Shown one piece after another: positions 26,411 through 35,629 of a stretch of 64,000 nt of DNA. Origin of the DNA: Rhizobium esperanzae. GTDB lineage: Bacteria; Pseudomonadota; Alphaproteobacteria; Rhizobiales; Rhizobiaceae. The notes under the pieces were generated by a model. That model was not told where the DNA came from. It saw only the letters and a list, made by a program, of their open reading frames with translations, and did no database searches. Numbering within the stretch: position 1 is the first letter of the stretch; every line of letters starts with the position of its first letter. The DNA lies in contig NZ_JACIFY010000002.1 of NCBI RefSeq assembly GCF_014197615.1, positions 363,554-427,553 on the forward strand, in the 5' to 3' direction. The position numbers and the translations under genes were made by a program.

Positions 26411-27257
26411 GCGTGACCCACTGGCCGGGCGTCATGCCATAAGCCTTCTTGAAATGCCGGTTGAGATGGCTCTGGTCGGCAAAGCCGGTGGCCGCCGCCG
26501 CGTCCGATATCCCCTCGCCCGCGCCGATCATCGCGCGTGCCCGCTGCAGCCGCCGCATCAGCAAGTAGCGATGCGGACTGGTGGCGAAGGCCGCCCGGAA
26601 ATGCCGCGACAGCGCGAAACGATCGAGCCCGGTCACCGCTTCCAGCTCAAGGGAACGCACTGCTCGGGTCGTATGCGCCTCGAGATAATCCCGTGCCGCC
26701 CGCGCCTGGCGCCAGGCCAGGGTCCCGAGCGGCCGGCGCGGCGAATGCGCATGCAGGGACAGCCCGCTTGTTATCCGCGACAGGAAATCGTCGACGAAAA
26801 GCTCGTCCAGTTCGCGGTCGAGTTCGCCGAGCGCCGCCAGCAGCACGCCCGCCAGAGCGGAATCGCCAATGACGGGTTCGTCGACGAAAGGCAGGCCGAC
26901 CCCGTCCGCCTCCAGGCATTCGAGAAGCAGCGAAGGCTCCAGGTAGAGCATGCGGTATTGCAGCCCGTCCTCGGTACCCGCCCCGCCGTCATGCTCCTCG
27001 TCGGGATGCAGCACGATCACCTGCCCCGGCAGGCTGAAGCGCTGTTCACCGCGATAGCGGAAGGTCTGCACGCCTTTCAGCGTCACACCGAGCGCATAGG
27101 TATCGTGTCGGTGCGGTTCGAAGGCATTGCCTGAAAACTGCGCCTCGATGCGCTCGATGCCGGGAAAGGCCGGCGCGGCCAGTATGGCGTTGCCGGAGTG
27201 TCCCGCGCACAAACGTTCAAGACCTTCGAAGGCCTGCGGATGTAGATCCTGGCTCAA
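26370..27257 (-). CDS. AraC-family transcriptional regulator
   Basis: A 295-residue regulator. The N-terminal cupin-like AraC-binding domain has the His-rich core FEPHRHDTYALGVTLKGVQ and LPGQVIVLHPDEEHDGG. The C-terminal pair of helix-turn-helix motifs is RFALSRHFRAAFATSPHRYL and ISDAAAATGFADQSHLNRHF, ending with the usual KKAYGMTPGQW. The start is uncertain: TTG 27257 gives a normal length with GGAG about 11 bases upstream, and no ATG is suitably placed. It is divergent from the DUF2000 gene, 39 bases away, which may be its target. Confidence 0.9.
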   Translation of the reverse strand: MSQDLHPQAFEGLERLCAGHSGNAILAAPAFPGIERIEAQFSGNAFEPHRHDTYALGVTLKGVQTFRYRGEQRFSLPGQVIVLHPDEEHDGGAGTEDGLQYRMLYLEPSLLLECLEADGVGLPFVDEPVIGDSALAGVLLAALGELDRELDELFVDDFLSRITSGLSLHAHSPRRPLGTLAWRQARAARDYLEAHTTRAVRSLELEAVTGLDRFALSRHFRAAFATSPHRYLLMRRLQRARAMIGAGEGISDAAAATGFADQSHLNRHFKKAYGMTPGQWVTLRRDFPQVPNGGR

Positions 27258-27296
27258 CGCGCCCGATACTCCGATAGCTAGATGAAGGAATGTCTG

Positions 27297-27704
27297 ATGT
27301 TTGATACCAAAATTGCCGTCGTCCTGCGAAACAATCTTGCCGGCTGGCAGAAACTGAATGTCACCGCCTTCCTGATGACCGGCGTTGCCGGCGGACATCC
27401 CGAAATCATCGGTGAGCCCTACAAGGACCGCGCCGGCAATCTCTACAATCCATTGTCGATCCAGCCGATCATCGTGCTCTCCGCCGATGAGGCGACGATA
27501 TCAACCATCCACCGCCGTGCGCTGGAGCGCGATGTCACCGCTTCTCTTTTCATCGAGGAGATGTTTGCGACCGGCCACGATGCGGCCAACCGTGCCGTGT
27601 TCGCCGAATTCGCACCCGGCGACGCCAAGGTGGTCGGCATCGCGCTGCGCGCCGAGAAGAAAATCGTCGACAAGATCACCAAGGGTGCGACGATGCAGCA
27701 CTGA
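27297..27704 (+). CDS. DUF2000-family protein
   Basis: A 135-residue protein of the DUF2000 family, related in fold to peptidyl-tRNA hydrolase II but with unknown activity. Recognisable segments are KIAVVLRNNLAGWQKLNVTAF, GEPYKDRAGN and QPIIVLSADEATI. The ATG at 27297 has AAGGAA 7 bases upstream; the ATG at 27282 is less well placed. Small proteins of this family are commonly paired with an AraC regulator as here, but no biochemical role can be inferred. Confidence 0.85.
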   Translation: MFDTKIAVVLRNNLAGWQKLNVTAFLMTGVAGGHPEIIGEPYKDRAGNLYNPLSIQPIIVLSADEATISTIHRRALERDVTASLFIEEMFATGHDAANRAVFAEFAPGDAKVVGIALRAEKKIVDKITKGATMQH

Positions 27705-27708
27705 CGAG

Positions 27709-27733
27709 AAAGGCCGGGACTGACCCGGCCTTT
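27709..27733. terminator. Bidirectional terminator between DUF2000 and OmpA-like genes
   Basis: AAAGGCCGGG and CCCGGCCTTT form a perfect 10-bp stem with an ACTGA loop between two convergent genes. Confidence 0.85.
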
Positions 27734-27755
27734 CCTAAAGGAGCATGAGCCGGAC

Positions 27756-28421
27756 TCAGCCTTGTGTGATCGGCGCGATCTGGATCTCGACGCGGCGGTT
27801 CTGGGCGCGGCCGGCCTCGCTGGCGTTGGATGCAACCGGCTGGGAGGGACCGAAGCCGACGGCGGAGACGCGGCGCTGATCGATGCCCTGGCCGCCGAGA
27901 TAATCGGCAACCGAAAGCGCGCGGCGCTGCGACAGATCCTGATTGTGCTGCAGGCTGCCGGTCGAATCCGTATGACCGTTGACGTCGATCAGCGTGCGAT
28001 TGAATTTGCGCAGCACGATCGCCACCGAATTCAGCGTCGGATAGAAGCCGGGCTTCACCGCGTCCTGGTCGACGTCGAAGGTGATGTTCGACGGCATGTT
28101 GAGAATGATGTTGTCGCCGTTGCGGGTCACCGAAATGCCGGTGCCTTGGAGCTGGGCGCGAAGCTCGGATTCCTGCTGATCCATGTAATTGCCGATCGCA
28201 CCGCCGGCGAGAGCGCCGACGCCGGCGCCGATCAGCGCTGCGTTACGCTTGCCGTGGCCGCCGCCGCCGACTGCCACGCCGACGAGAGCGCCGCCGATCG
28301 CGCCAAGTGCTGCGCCACCCGCGGTATTGGAAACCTTCTGTTCGCCGGTATAGGGATCTGTCGTCGTGCAGGCGCTGAGATAGCTTGCTGCAACAGCCAA
28401 AAGTAGGAATTTCTTGATCAT
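27756..28421 (-). CDS. OmpA-family outer membrane lipoprotein (YiaD-like)
   Basis: A 221-residue lipoprotein. The signal peptide ends in the lipobox LSAC (lipidated Cys at residue 18). A glycine-zipper region follows (about 35-85: AGGAALGAIGGALVGVAVGGG, GALAGGAIGNYMDQQ), then the OmpA C-terminal peptidoglycan-binding domain with ITFDVDQDAVKPGFYPTL, VNGHTDSTGS, NQDLSQRRALSVADYL and NRRVEIQIAP. It probably tethers the outer membrane to the cell wall. It stands alone between convergent DUF2000 and the upstream flagellin gene. About 250 bases separate it from the flagellin gene, and these hold a dispersed repeat. Confidence 0.93.
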   Translation of the reverse strand: MIKKFLLLAVAASYLSACTTTDPYTGEQKVSNTAGGAALGAIGGALVGVAVGGGGHGKRNAALIGAGVGALAGGAIGNYMDQQESELRAQLQGTGISVTRNGDNIILNMPSNITFDVDQDAVKPGFYPTLNSVAIVLRKFNRTLIDVNGHTDSTGSLQHNQDLSQRRALSVADYLGGQGIDQRRVSAVGFGPSQPVASNASEAGRAQNRRVEIQIAPITQG

Positions 28422-28605
28422 GGACAGGACGGTCTCCGTTCAAAACTGATGCGAGCAAATGGCAAGGATTGCGGCAAGAAAATGAAGATGTTCTCTTGAT
28501 AGGGGAATTTTAGGCGCCGAAACAGCAGCCATGTTGCGGGAATGCGCTGATATCACCAGTTTTAGCAACCGGGCCGGCCTTATGGGTAGAAGGTACAACG
28601 ATAAG

Positions 28606-28650
28606 CCCTCATGGTGAGGAGGCCCAAGGGGCCGTCTCGAACCACGAGGG
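28606..28650. repeat. Short dispersed-type palindromic repeat
   Basis: CCCTCATGGT and ACCACGAGGG (28606-28615 and 28641-28650) flank an inner inverted GGCCC/GGGCC pair. The CCCTCATGGTGAGG form resembles a palindrome I know as frequent in rhizobial intergenic DNA. It sits 20 bases past the flagellin stop codon and may act as its terminator. Confidence 0.55.
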
Positions 28651-28670
28651 CGGATGGTTATGATCAACTC

Positions 28671-29669
28671 TCAGAAATTCTGGAACAGCTGCCTGACCGT
28701 GTCGTAGGTTGCATTGGCGATATTCAGCGATTGCAACCCGAGCTGCTGCTGCGTCTGCAATGCCTTGAGCTTGCTCGATTCTTCCTCCATATCGGCATCG
28801 ACGAGCCGGCCGATGCCCGCGGTGTTGTTGTCGTGCAGCTTGGTGGCGAAGTCGTTCTGCAGGTTGATGCGCTTTTCCAAAGCACCGAAAGCCGAGCCGA
28901 CTGTCGTCAGCTGCGACAGAGCGGCGTCGACGACACTGATCATTTCGCCGACCTGTCCTTGCGTCGTGGTGGACGAAAGCGAGATCACCACCTGTCCCGT
29001 GGTGGTGCCGTTTTTGCTCGTCATCAGCACGTAGTTCTGCGAGACGCCGAGTTCGGTGGCGAAATGGTCCGATGTCAGGACGCCGTACTCGCCCGTACCG
29101 GTGGCGCGATCGTCGATCAGGTAACGCGCATCCTTGGAGGTCGTGGCCCCCACAGGCGTGTTGTCGATATGGTAGCTGAGCATGCCCACAGACACCGTAC
29201 CGTCGGCATTGCGGATGAAGGAGGCCGGGATCTGGCGCGGCTGCGTCGGCGTCGCGTCGTTGGTGAGGACCACCCAATTGTCGCTGTTGAAGGTCGCCGA
29301 CTCCGAGACGCTGCGCAACTGCTCCTGCAACTGCTTGAGCTCTTCGTTGATCTTGTCCTTGTCGACCCCGTCTTCACTCGCGGCCACCAGCTTGGCCTTG
29401 ATCTCCGAGACGACGTCGATGACGTTCTGGACGCCGGTATAGGCCGTGCCCATCGTGGCCGCTGCCATGCCGAGTGCATCCTGTACCGCGGAAATTGCCT
29501 TGTTGTCGGTACGCGCGGTGGTGGCGACCGACCAATAGACGGCGTTGTCGCTGGCTTTGGCGACACGCTGGCCAGTCGTGACGTGGTTCTGGGTGACATC
29601 CATCTTCCGGTTGATATCGCGCAATACATGGAGCGCCGCATCAACGGAGACGCGCTGGTAAATACTCAC
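28671..29669 (-). CDS. Flagellin, orphan rhizobial copy
   Basis: A 332-residue flagellin that would assemble into the flagellar filament. The conserved D0/D1 N-terminus is present: ALHVLRDINRKMDVTQNHVTTGQRV, with KASDNAVYWSVATTARTDNKA. The conserved C-terminus is also present: ALEKRINLQNDFATKLHDN, with LKALQTQQQLGLQSLNIAN, ending RQLFQNF. The variable centre is short, as in Rhizobium. No other motility gene is nearby, so this is one of the dispersed flagellin paralogues known in Rhizobium (for example flaE or flaH; I cannot tell which). The GTG at 29669 is chosen because GGAG lies 9 bases upstream and it gives the canonical VSIYQRVSVDAAL start. Confidence 0.93.
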   Translation of the reverse strand: MSIYQRVSVDAALHVLRDINRKMDVTQNHVTTGQRVAKASDNAVYWSVATTARTDNKAISAVQDALGMAAATMGTAYTGVQNVIDVVSEIKAKLVAASEDGVDKDKINEELKQLQEQLRSVSESATFNSDNWVVLTNDATPTQPRQIPASFIRNADGTVSVGMLSYHIDNTPVGATTSKDARYLIDDRATGTGEYGVLTSDHFATELGVSQNYVLMTSKNGTTTGQVVISLSSTTTQGQVGEMISVVDAALSQLTTVGSAFGALEKRINLQNDFATKLHDNNTAGIGRLVDADMEEESSKLKALQTQQQLGLQSLNIANATYDTVRQLFQNF

Positions 29670-29891
29670 GGGACTAAACTCCAAAACACAACAAACGCAA
29701 ACTGAACAAGAAATGAACCGTCCGCGCAGACAATCATGTCCGGGGTCGCTGGATTTCCAGCGCATTGCGGCCCTCAAGAACGGCGAAGACCAGTCGGTTC
29801 CTGCGACCGATCATTGCCGTTTTATGCTTAATAAACGGCTAATCTTCAGAAGTAATTTAGCTTATTTCTCAAGCCTTCATAAACCATAGGA

Positions 29892-29921
29892 AACGCCGCC
29901 AAACGGGCGTCTGGCGGCGTT
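29892..29921 (-). terminator. Terminator of the RND efflux operon
   Basis: AACGCCGCCA and TGGCGGCGTT form a perfect 10-bp stem with a 10-base loop, 19 bases after the RND gene stop codon. The T-run is short. Confidence 0.7.
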
Positions 29922-29940
29922 ACGAAATCGGATGAAGGTC

Positions 29941-32900
29941 TTATTCGGCAGCCTGCAGCTGCTCATCGTCAGGCGCGGCACGCGGCCGCGTGGCGATCGC
30001 CATCTCCTCGTGCAGCCGCGCTTCCTCATGGGCGTGCGGCTTGGCGAAGCGGGCAAGCAGGAGATAGGCGACCGGCGTGATGAACAGCGTCACCAGCGTC
30101 GCAAAACCGAGACCGCCGACGATCACCCAGCCGAGCGCGACGCGCGCTTCCGCGCCCGCGCCATGGGCAAAAACCAGCGGCACGCCGCCGAGGATAGTGG
30201 CGATCATCGTCATCATCACAGGGCGAAGGCGCAGCGCGCAGGCCTTCTCGATCGAGGAGCGAACGTCCTCGCCCCTGTCGCGCAGCTGATTGGCGAATTC
30301 GACGATCAGAATGCCGTTCTTCGCCATCACCCCGACGAGAAGCACGAGGCCGATCTGGCTGTAGATATTGAGGCTGGAGCCGGTGATCACAAGCGCGAAG
30401 ACCGCGCAGGCAAGACCGAGCGGCACCGTCGACATGATGATCAGCGAGGACAGCACGCTTTCGAACTGCGCGGCCAGCACCAGGAAGATGATGACGATGG
30501 CAAAGCCGAAGGTCAGCGTCATACCGCTCGAATTCTCCTCGAGCGTTGCGGCTTCCGCAAGCGGCAACAGGCGCGAACCTGCCGGCAGCAGCGGCGCGGC
30601 AAGTTCCGTCACCTGTTTGACGGCGTCGCCGAGCGACATGCCGTTCTTCAGGCCGGCGGTGATCGCCACGGAAGCGAGCTGCTGCTCGCGGTTGAGCTGC
30701 GGCGCGACCGAGCCTTCTGTCATTGTAGCGATGACCGACATCGGCACGATCTTGCCGTCACCGGTCTTCAGGAACACGTTCTCGAGGTCGGTCGGATCGT
30801 CGATCGGCCGCGTCGTCGAGGTCAGAAGCACCGGATAGGATTCGCCGTCGACGAAGACGTCGACCACCGAGCGCCCTTCGAGCAGCGACTGGATCGCCGT
30901 CGAAAGCCCTGATATGTCGATGCCGAGATCGGAAGCGCGCTCGCGGTCGATCGCCACCGACACCTGCGCCTGGCTGGGCTCGTTGGTCAGGCGCGGCGTG
31001 TCGTATTGGCCGGTGGCGTCGAGCGCCTGCACCAGCTTGGCGGCCGCCGCCGTCAGCGCTTCGTGATCGTTGCCGACGAGCGCCATCTGCACGCCGCTGC
31101 CGGCGCCGCGGATGCGCAGGCTGTTGGATGAGATGGCGTTGCCGCGCAGTGCCGGCACCTTTGATGCCGCCTGGTTGATGTCGCCGACGATCTCCGCCTG
31201 CGTCCTGTGCCGCTCTCCCCAAGGGGCGAGCGTCAGCACCATGAAACCGCTGTTCAAGGAACCGCCCTGCCCGGAGATCGAAAAGACATTGCGAATGTCG
31301 CCGCTGTCGACCAGCGGCTGCAGATATTCCTCGACGAGCTGCATCTTGTCGCGGGTATATTCGAGGCTCGATCCCTGCGGCGTCGTCAGCCGCATCATCA
31401 CCATGGACCGGTCTTCTTCAGGCGTCAGCTCGCTCTTGACGGTGGAAAAAGCAATCACCGCCGCGCCGGCGAAGATCACCGAGAACAGGATGACGACGAA
31501 GGGCGCGCTGAGGCAGCCGTGCAGCGCCCATTTATAGAGATCGGCAAGCGCCCCGCCGAAGCGGCCGAGCGCGCCGTGATCTTCAAGCATCGGCTTTGTC
31601 AGCATGCGCGAGGCAAGCATCGGGCAGAGCGTCAGCGCCACGATCGACGACAGCCCGACCGAGAAGGCGAGCACGAAGCCGAATTCGCGGAACAGGCCGC
31701 CGACCTGCCCCGGCAGGAAGGAGAGCGGAATGAAGACGGCCGCCAGTGTCGCCGTCGTGGCGATGACGGCGAAGAACACCTCGCGCGTTCCAAGGACCGC
31801 TGCCGCGCGTGGACCCATGCCTTCGGCGCGCCGGCGCACGATGTTTTCGAGCACCACGATCGCGTCGTCGACGACGAGGCCGGTCGCCAGCACGATCGCC
31901 AGCAGCGTCAGGATGTTGATCGAGAAGCCGACCATATAGATCGCCGCCAGCGTGCCGATCAGCGCCACCGGCATGCTGACCGCCGGGATCAGCGTCGCCC
32001 GCCAGTCGCGCAGGAAGAGATAGATGACGGCGGTGACGATGACGGCGGCAAGCACCAAGGCCAGCACCACCTCGTGAATCGCGCCCTGGATGAAGACGGC
32101 GTCGTCACTGGTGATGGCGATCGTCGTTCCCTCGGGTAGCGTCTTCGACAGCTGATCGACGGCGGCCTTGATGCCGGTCGAGATATTGAGCGTGTTCGAC
32201 TGCGCCTGGCGAATGATGCCGAGGCCGATGCCAGGCTTGCCGTTGGAGCGCAGCGCCGTTTCGCCGTCCCGCGGCCCAAGCGTCACGGTGGCGACGTCGC
32301 CGAGCCGGATGCGGTCCTGCAGCATGACGTTGGAAAAATCCGCCGGCGTCTGCAGGCTGGCGGTGGCGCGCACCACGATATCCTGCGTATTGCTCTTCAG
32401 CGATCCGGCCGGCACGTCGAGTGCGGCATTGTCGAGCGCCTTCGTCAGATCGCCGATGGTCAGCCCGCGGCTGGCAAGCGCGCCCTGGTCGACGTCGACG
32501 CGGAAGACCTTCTCCTGATCGCCATATTCCTCGACGTCGGCGACACCGTCGACGGAGGCGAGACGATCGATCACCTCGTTCTCGACGAGCTGCGTCAGGT
32601 CGTCCATGTTGAGCCTGGTCGAGGTGACGGCAAGGCGCATGATCGGCGAGGAATCCGAATCCGCCTTGACGATCTGCGGCGCATCCGCCTCGTCGGGCAG
32701 GTTCTGGGTGATGCGGCCGATCGCGTCGCGCACATCGTTGGCGGCAACCGCGAGGTCGATCGCATCGGAGAATTCCAACGTCACCCGGCTCTGGCCGAAG
32801 GAAGAAGTCGACGAGATCGACTTCAGGCCGCTGACGCGGGCGACCGCCCCCTCGATCACCTTGGTCAGTTCCTGGTCGATGGTCTGCGGCGACGCACCAT

Positions 32901-33096
32901 CGAAGCTGGTGCGCACCGTGACGACGGGACGGTCGACATCCGGCAGTTCGCGCACTTCGACGCCGACATAGGCTGCAAGGCCGGCGACGACCATCAGCGT
33001 ATTGAACACCAGCGCCAGGATGGGCCGGCGCACGAAAAGCGCGGTGAAGCTCTGCTTGCCCGAGGCTCTGTCTTGATGAAGCTCGGTCACGCTCAT
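29941..33096 (-). CDS. RND multidrug efflux transporter, HAE1 family
   Basis: A 1051-residue inner-membrane proton-driven pump of the AcrB type. It shows the duplicated RND layout of twelve transmembrane helices with two large periplasmic loops. The proton-relay aspartate pair is in ATGLVVDDAIVVLENIVRR. The N-terminus FTALFVRRPILALVFNTLM is typical of HAE1 pumps, and GQVGGLFREFGFVLAFSVGLS and MAKNGILIVEFANQLRDRG mark the later helices. The ATG at 33096 overlaps the stop codon of the adaptor gene as ATGA, so the two are translationally coupled. No outer-membrane channel gene is adjacent; it would use a TolC-type protein encoded elsewhere. Substrates are unknown. Confidence 0.95.
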   Translation of the reverse strand: MSVTELHQDRASGKQSFTALFVRRPILALVFNTLMVVAGLAAYVGVEVRELPDVDRPVVTVRTSFDGASPQTIDQELTKVIEGAVARVSGLKSISSTSSFGQSRVTLEFSDAIDLAVAANDVRDAIGRITQNLPDEADAPQIVKADSDSSPIMRLAVTSTRLNMDDLTQLVENEVIDRLASVDGVADVEEYGDQEKVFRVDVDQGALASRGLTIGDLTKALDNAALDVPAGSLKSNTQDIVVRATASLQTPADFSNVMLQDRIRLGDVATVTLGPRDGETALRSNGKPGIGLGIIRQAQSNTLNISTGIKAAVDQLSKTLPEGTTIAITSDDAVFIQGAIHEVVLALVLAAVIVTAVIYLFLRDWRATLIPAVSMPVALIGTLAAIYMVGFSINILTLLAIVLATGLVVDDAIVVLENIVRRRAEGMGPRAAAVLGTREVFFAVIATTATLAAVFIPLSFLPGQVGGLFREFGFVLAFSVGLSSIVALTLCPMLASRMLTKPMLEDHGALGRFGGALADLYKWALHGCLSAPFVVILFSVIFAGAAVIAFSTVKSELTPEEDRSMVMMRLTTPQGSSLEYTRDKMQLVEEYLQPLVDSGDIRNVFSISGQGGSLNSGFMVLTLAPWGERHRTQAEIVGDINQAASKVPALRGNAISSNSLRIRGAGSGVQMALVGNDHEALTAAAAKLVQALDATGQYDTPRLTNEPSQAQVSVAIDRERASDLGIDISGLSTAIQSLLEGRSVVDVFVDGESYPVLLTSTTRPIDDPTDLENVFLKTGDGKIVPMSVIATMTEGSVAPQLNREQQLASVAITAGLKNGMSLGDAVKQVTELAAPLLPAGSRLLPLAEAATLEENSSGMTLTFGFAIVIIFLVLAAQFESVLSSLIIMSTVPLGLACAVFALVITGSSLNIYSQIGLVLLVGVMAKNGILIVEFANQLRDRGEDVRSSIEKACALRLRPVMMTMIATILGGVPLVFAHGAGAEARVALGWVIVGGLGFATLVTLFITPVAYLLLARFAKPHAHEEARLHEEMAIATRPRAAPDDEQLQAAE

Positions 33097-34298
33097 TGGG
33101 TAACGGCCTCCCCATTCGAGGCCACGTCGGCGGAGACGCGCACCGCCCCGCCCTCGCGCACGCGCTGCAGGCCCTGCGTCACGATCTTGTCGCCATCCTT
33201 GAGATCGGCTTTGACGAGCACGAAATCCGGGTTGCGCTGCACGACGCTGACCCGCACCTTGTGCGACTTGTCGTCGTTGACCTGCCAGACGAAGGATCCT
33301 TGAGAATCCCACTGCACGGAAACCGGATCGACGGCCGGATATTTGTCACCCGGAAATTTCATGCTGACGCTGAAGGACATGCCGGCGCGCAGTTCATCCG
33401 AGCTATTGTCGATCTTGGCGCGCAGGCGAAGCGTGCGGCTTGCCGCGTCGATGCGGTTGTCGACAGACTCGACCGTGCCCGAAAAGACCTGTCCGGGCTT
33501 TGCCACCGACATCGCCTCGACCGGTTGGCCGACCGACACCGTGTTGGCGAAGCGCTCCGGCACCCAGAAGTCGACGAGGATTTCCGACCGGTCGTCGAGC
33601 GTGACGATCGGAATGCTTGTCGTGACGTTGTCGCCGGTATTGACCGGTAGGATGCCGACGATGCCGTCGATCGGCGCAATAATGTTGCGCCGCGCGAGAT
33701 TGAGTTCGGCCGCCTGCAGCTGCAGCCGCGCCCCCTGCTCGGCGATCTCGGAATCGAACACGTCCATGCGTGACACGCTGGACTTGATGTTGTGATAGAG
33801 ATTGGATTTCTCGACGGCGGCCTTGACCGCCACATCGGCCTGGCCGCGGGTGATCACCTGTTCCTCGCTGTCGAGCTTGGCAAGCACCTGGCCGGCCTTG
33901 ACCTTGTCGCCCGACTTGATGAGGATTTCGCGGATCGTGCCCGATGCCTGTGCGGTCACCGCGACCGAACGGATCGCGTCACCCGTGCCGATGGCGTTCA
34001 GCCGGTCGTTGACGACGCCCTGGACGACGGCCTGCGTCGCGACGAGAGTGGCGCCGTTGCGCCCGCCGCCATTGCGGCGGTTCTGTCCCTGCCCTTCGCC
34101 CCGCTGCTGCCCCTGCGCCCGGGCGGGCGCGTCGGCATCCGCCGTCTCCTCAGCCTTCGGCGCGATCCTGGAAACGATGCCGTCTGGAATACCTGCATGG
34201 CGCATCGTATCGCCGGCCCCGGGCACAAAGAAAACCCACGCGGCAAAGCCGGCAATAATGACGATGAGCGAAAGTATAAACTGCTTCCAAAAAGCCAT
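33093..34298 (-). CDS. RND efflux periplasmic adaptor (membrane fusion protein)
   Basis: A 401-residue adaptor linking the RND pump to an outer-membrane channel. An N-terminal membrane anchor (residues 8-27) is followed by a Gly/Gln/Arg-rich stretch (about 55-80). The lipoyl domain halves are IREILIKSGDKVKAGQVLAKLD and IIAPIDGIVGILPVNTGDNV, separated by an alpha-hairpin (about 145-205). The beta-barrel and membrane-proximal domains follow with GQPVEAMSVAKPGQVFSG. Its last codons overlap the pump gene start. It is first in the operon. The 264 bases upstream hold no gene, and no specific operator was recognised. Confidence 0.94.
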   Translation of the reverse strand: MAFWKQFILSLIVIIAGFAAWVFFVPGAGDTMRHAGIPDGIVSRIAPKAEETADADAPARAQGQQRGEGQGQNRRNGGGRNGATLVATQAVVQGVVNDRLNAIGTGDAIRSVAVTAQASGTIREILIKSGDKVKAGQVLAKLDSEEQVITRGQADVAVKAAVEKSNLYHNIKSSVSRMDVFDSEIAEQGARLQLQAAELNLARRNIIAPIDGIVGILPVNTGDNVTTSIPIVTLDDRSEILVDFWVPERFANTVSVGQPVEAMSVAKPGQVFSGTVESVDNRIDAASRTLRLRAKIDNSSDELRAGMSFSVSMKFPGDKYPAVDPVSVQWDSQGSFVWQVNDDKSHKVRVSVVQRNPDFVLVKADLKDGDKIVTQGLQRVREGGAVRVSADVASNGEAVTQ

Positions 34299-34562
34299 TC
34301 ACGTCTCCGGAGGGACTCGAGGTTGGACCAGGGTCGGTCGAAAGAGGCGCTGCCGGATCACAATCCCATGGTGCGACAATATCGCGCGTTTACAGCTTAC
34401 CGGCAAGCATAAGCAGCCGGCATTACCGATTTGTAATATCAACAAAGAATGGAAATAATCCGGCCGCTCACTTTTGCTTGAACGAACCCTCGCCATGTCT
34501 TGGACACCGCCGATTATCGGGCGGGATGCCGCACGAAATCTCTACCAATATCGGATGGATGC

Positions 34563-35471
34563 CTATCGACGCATCGACCATCGCACGCCCATGACGGCCG
34601 CAATCCCCAATATAGGCCACACGGCCCAGAACTTCCCCGTCCAGGTGAAGAGGTTGATGCCGACAATACCGAGCGCCACGATCGCCAGCGAGGTGATCTT
34701 GCGGTTGAACCGGGTCTGGTCGCGATTCCAGGCGAGCGCCGCGACGACGGCGAGCGCAAGCACCGGAAAGCGCGCCCAGAACACGCCCTGCCACGATAAA
34801 AGATTGATGGCGATCAGGACGGCCGCGATGACGCCGAGCACACCGAACAGCCTGCGCCTGCCAGGCACCGGTCTTCCCTCGGCGATTTCAGCCACCGGCT
34901 GGGGCCGTGCGGAGGCTGACCGTTCGGCAGGCGGCGTTTCGTCCCTGGCATTGCCGATCCTCACCGCATAGCTCGGCACGCCTTCATCGACGTTCTTCAC
35001 CATCAGCGGCCCGAGAAACTCGAAACCGACAGCGACCTTGTTGCGAACCTGATCGTAGACGGTACTGGATATGACGATGCCGCCGGCCGCAGCAGAAGCC
35101 TGCAGCCGCGCGGCGATGTTGACGCCGTCGCCATAGATGTCGTCGCCTTCGACGATCACATCGCCGAGATTGATGCCGATGCGGAACAGCATGCGTCCGT
35201 CGGACGGGCGGCGGGCATTGAAGCCGGCAAGTTCGTTTTGGGTATCGACAGCCGCGCGCACTGCTTCGACCACGCTCGGGAAATCGGCGATCAGCCCGTC
35301 GCCCCAGGTATTGATGACGCGGCCGCCATGGCTTTCGATCAGGCGCCCCATCGCCTCCCTGCAGCGCTTCAGCGCCGCAAGCGTCCCCTCCTCGTCAGCC
35401 CCCATCAGCCGGGTATAGTCCTGCACGTCAGCACAGAAGATCGTCGTCAGCTTGCGCCGCGTTTCACCCAT
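34563..35471 (-). CDS. Class III adenylate/guanylate cyclase with C-terminal membrane domain
   Basis: A 302-residue protein. The catalytic CHD domain is N-terminal (about residues 5-175). The metal-binding aspartates are in TIFCADVQDYTRLMGADEEG and in NTWGDGLIADFPS, and the family motif is IGINLGDVIVEGDDIYGDGV, followed by NIAARLQASA. After a linker, residues about 207-300 hold four hydrophobic segments in two similar pairs (INLLSWQGVFWARFPVLAL and INLFTWTGKFWAVWPILGI), a 2TM-type repeat. Most rhizobial cyclases of this class carry TPR tails instead. It would make cAMP (or cGMP) at the inner membrane; substrate choice is not readable. The ATG at 35471 is used. Confidence 0.9.
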   Translation of the reverse strand: MGETRRKLTTIFCADVQDYTRLMGADEEGTLAALKRCREAMGRLIESHGGRVINTWGDGLIADFPSVVEAVRAAVDTQNELAGFNARRPSDGRMLFRIGINLGDVIVEGDDIYGDGVNIAARLQASAAAGGIVISSTVYDQVRNKVAVGFEFLGPLMVKNVDEGVPSYAVRIGNARDETPPAERSASARPQPVAEIAEGRPVPGRRRLFGVLGVIAAVLIAINLLSWQGVFWARFPVLALAVVAALAWNRDQTRFNRKITSLAIVALGIVGINLFTWTGKFWAVWPILGIAAVMGVRWSMRR

Positions 35472-35629
35472 GGTCTTTCGTCTCCGCGCTATCCATCCCG
35501 GAAAGATCGCTGCAAAGGCCGAACCTGGTTGAGTAAATCGGCAGAGCGATCACAGCGGTCGCAGATTACGAAGGCTTTGCCTTTGTTGCTATCGATAATT
35601 GCCGATCGATCATTTCCGAGCGTACCGGT

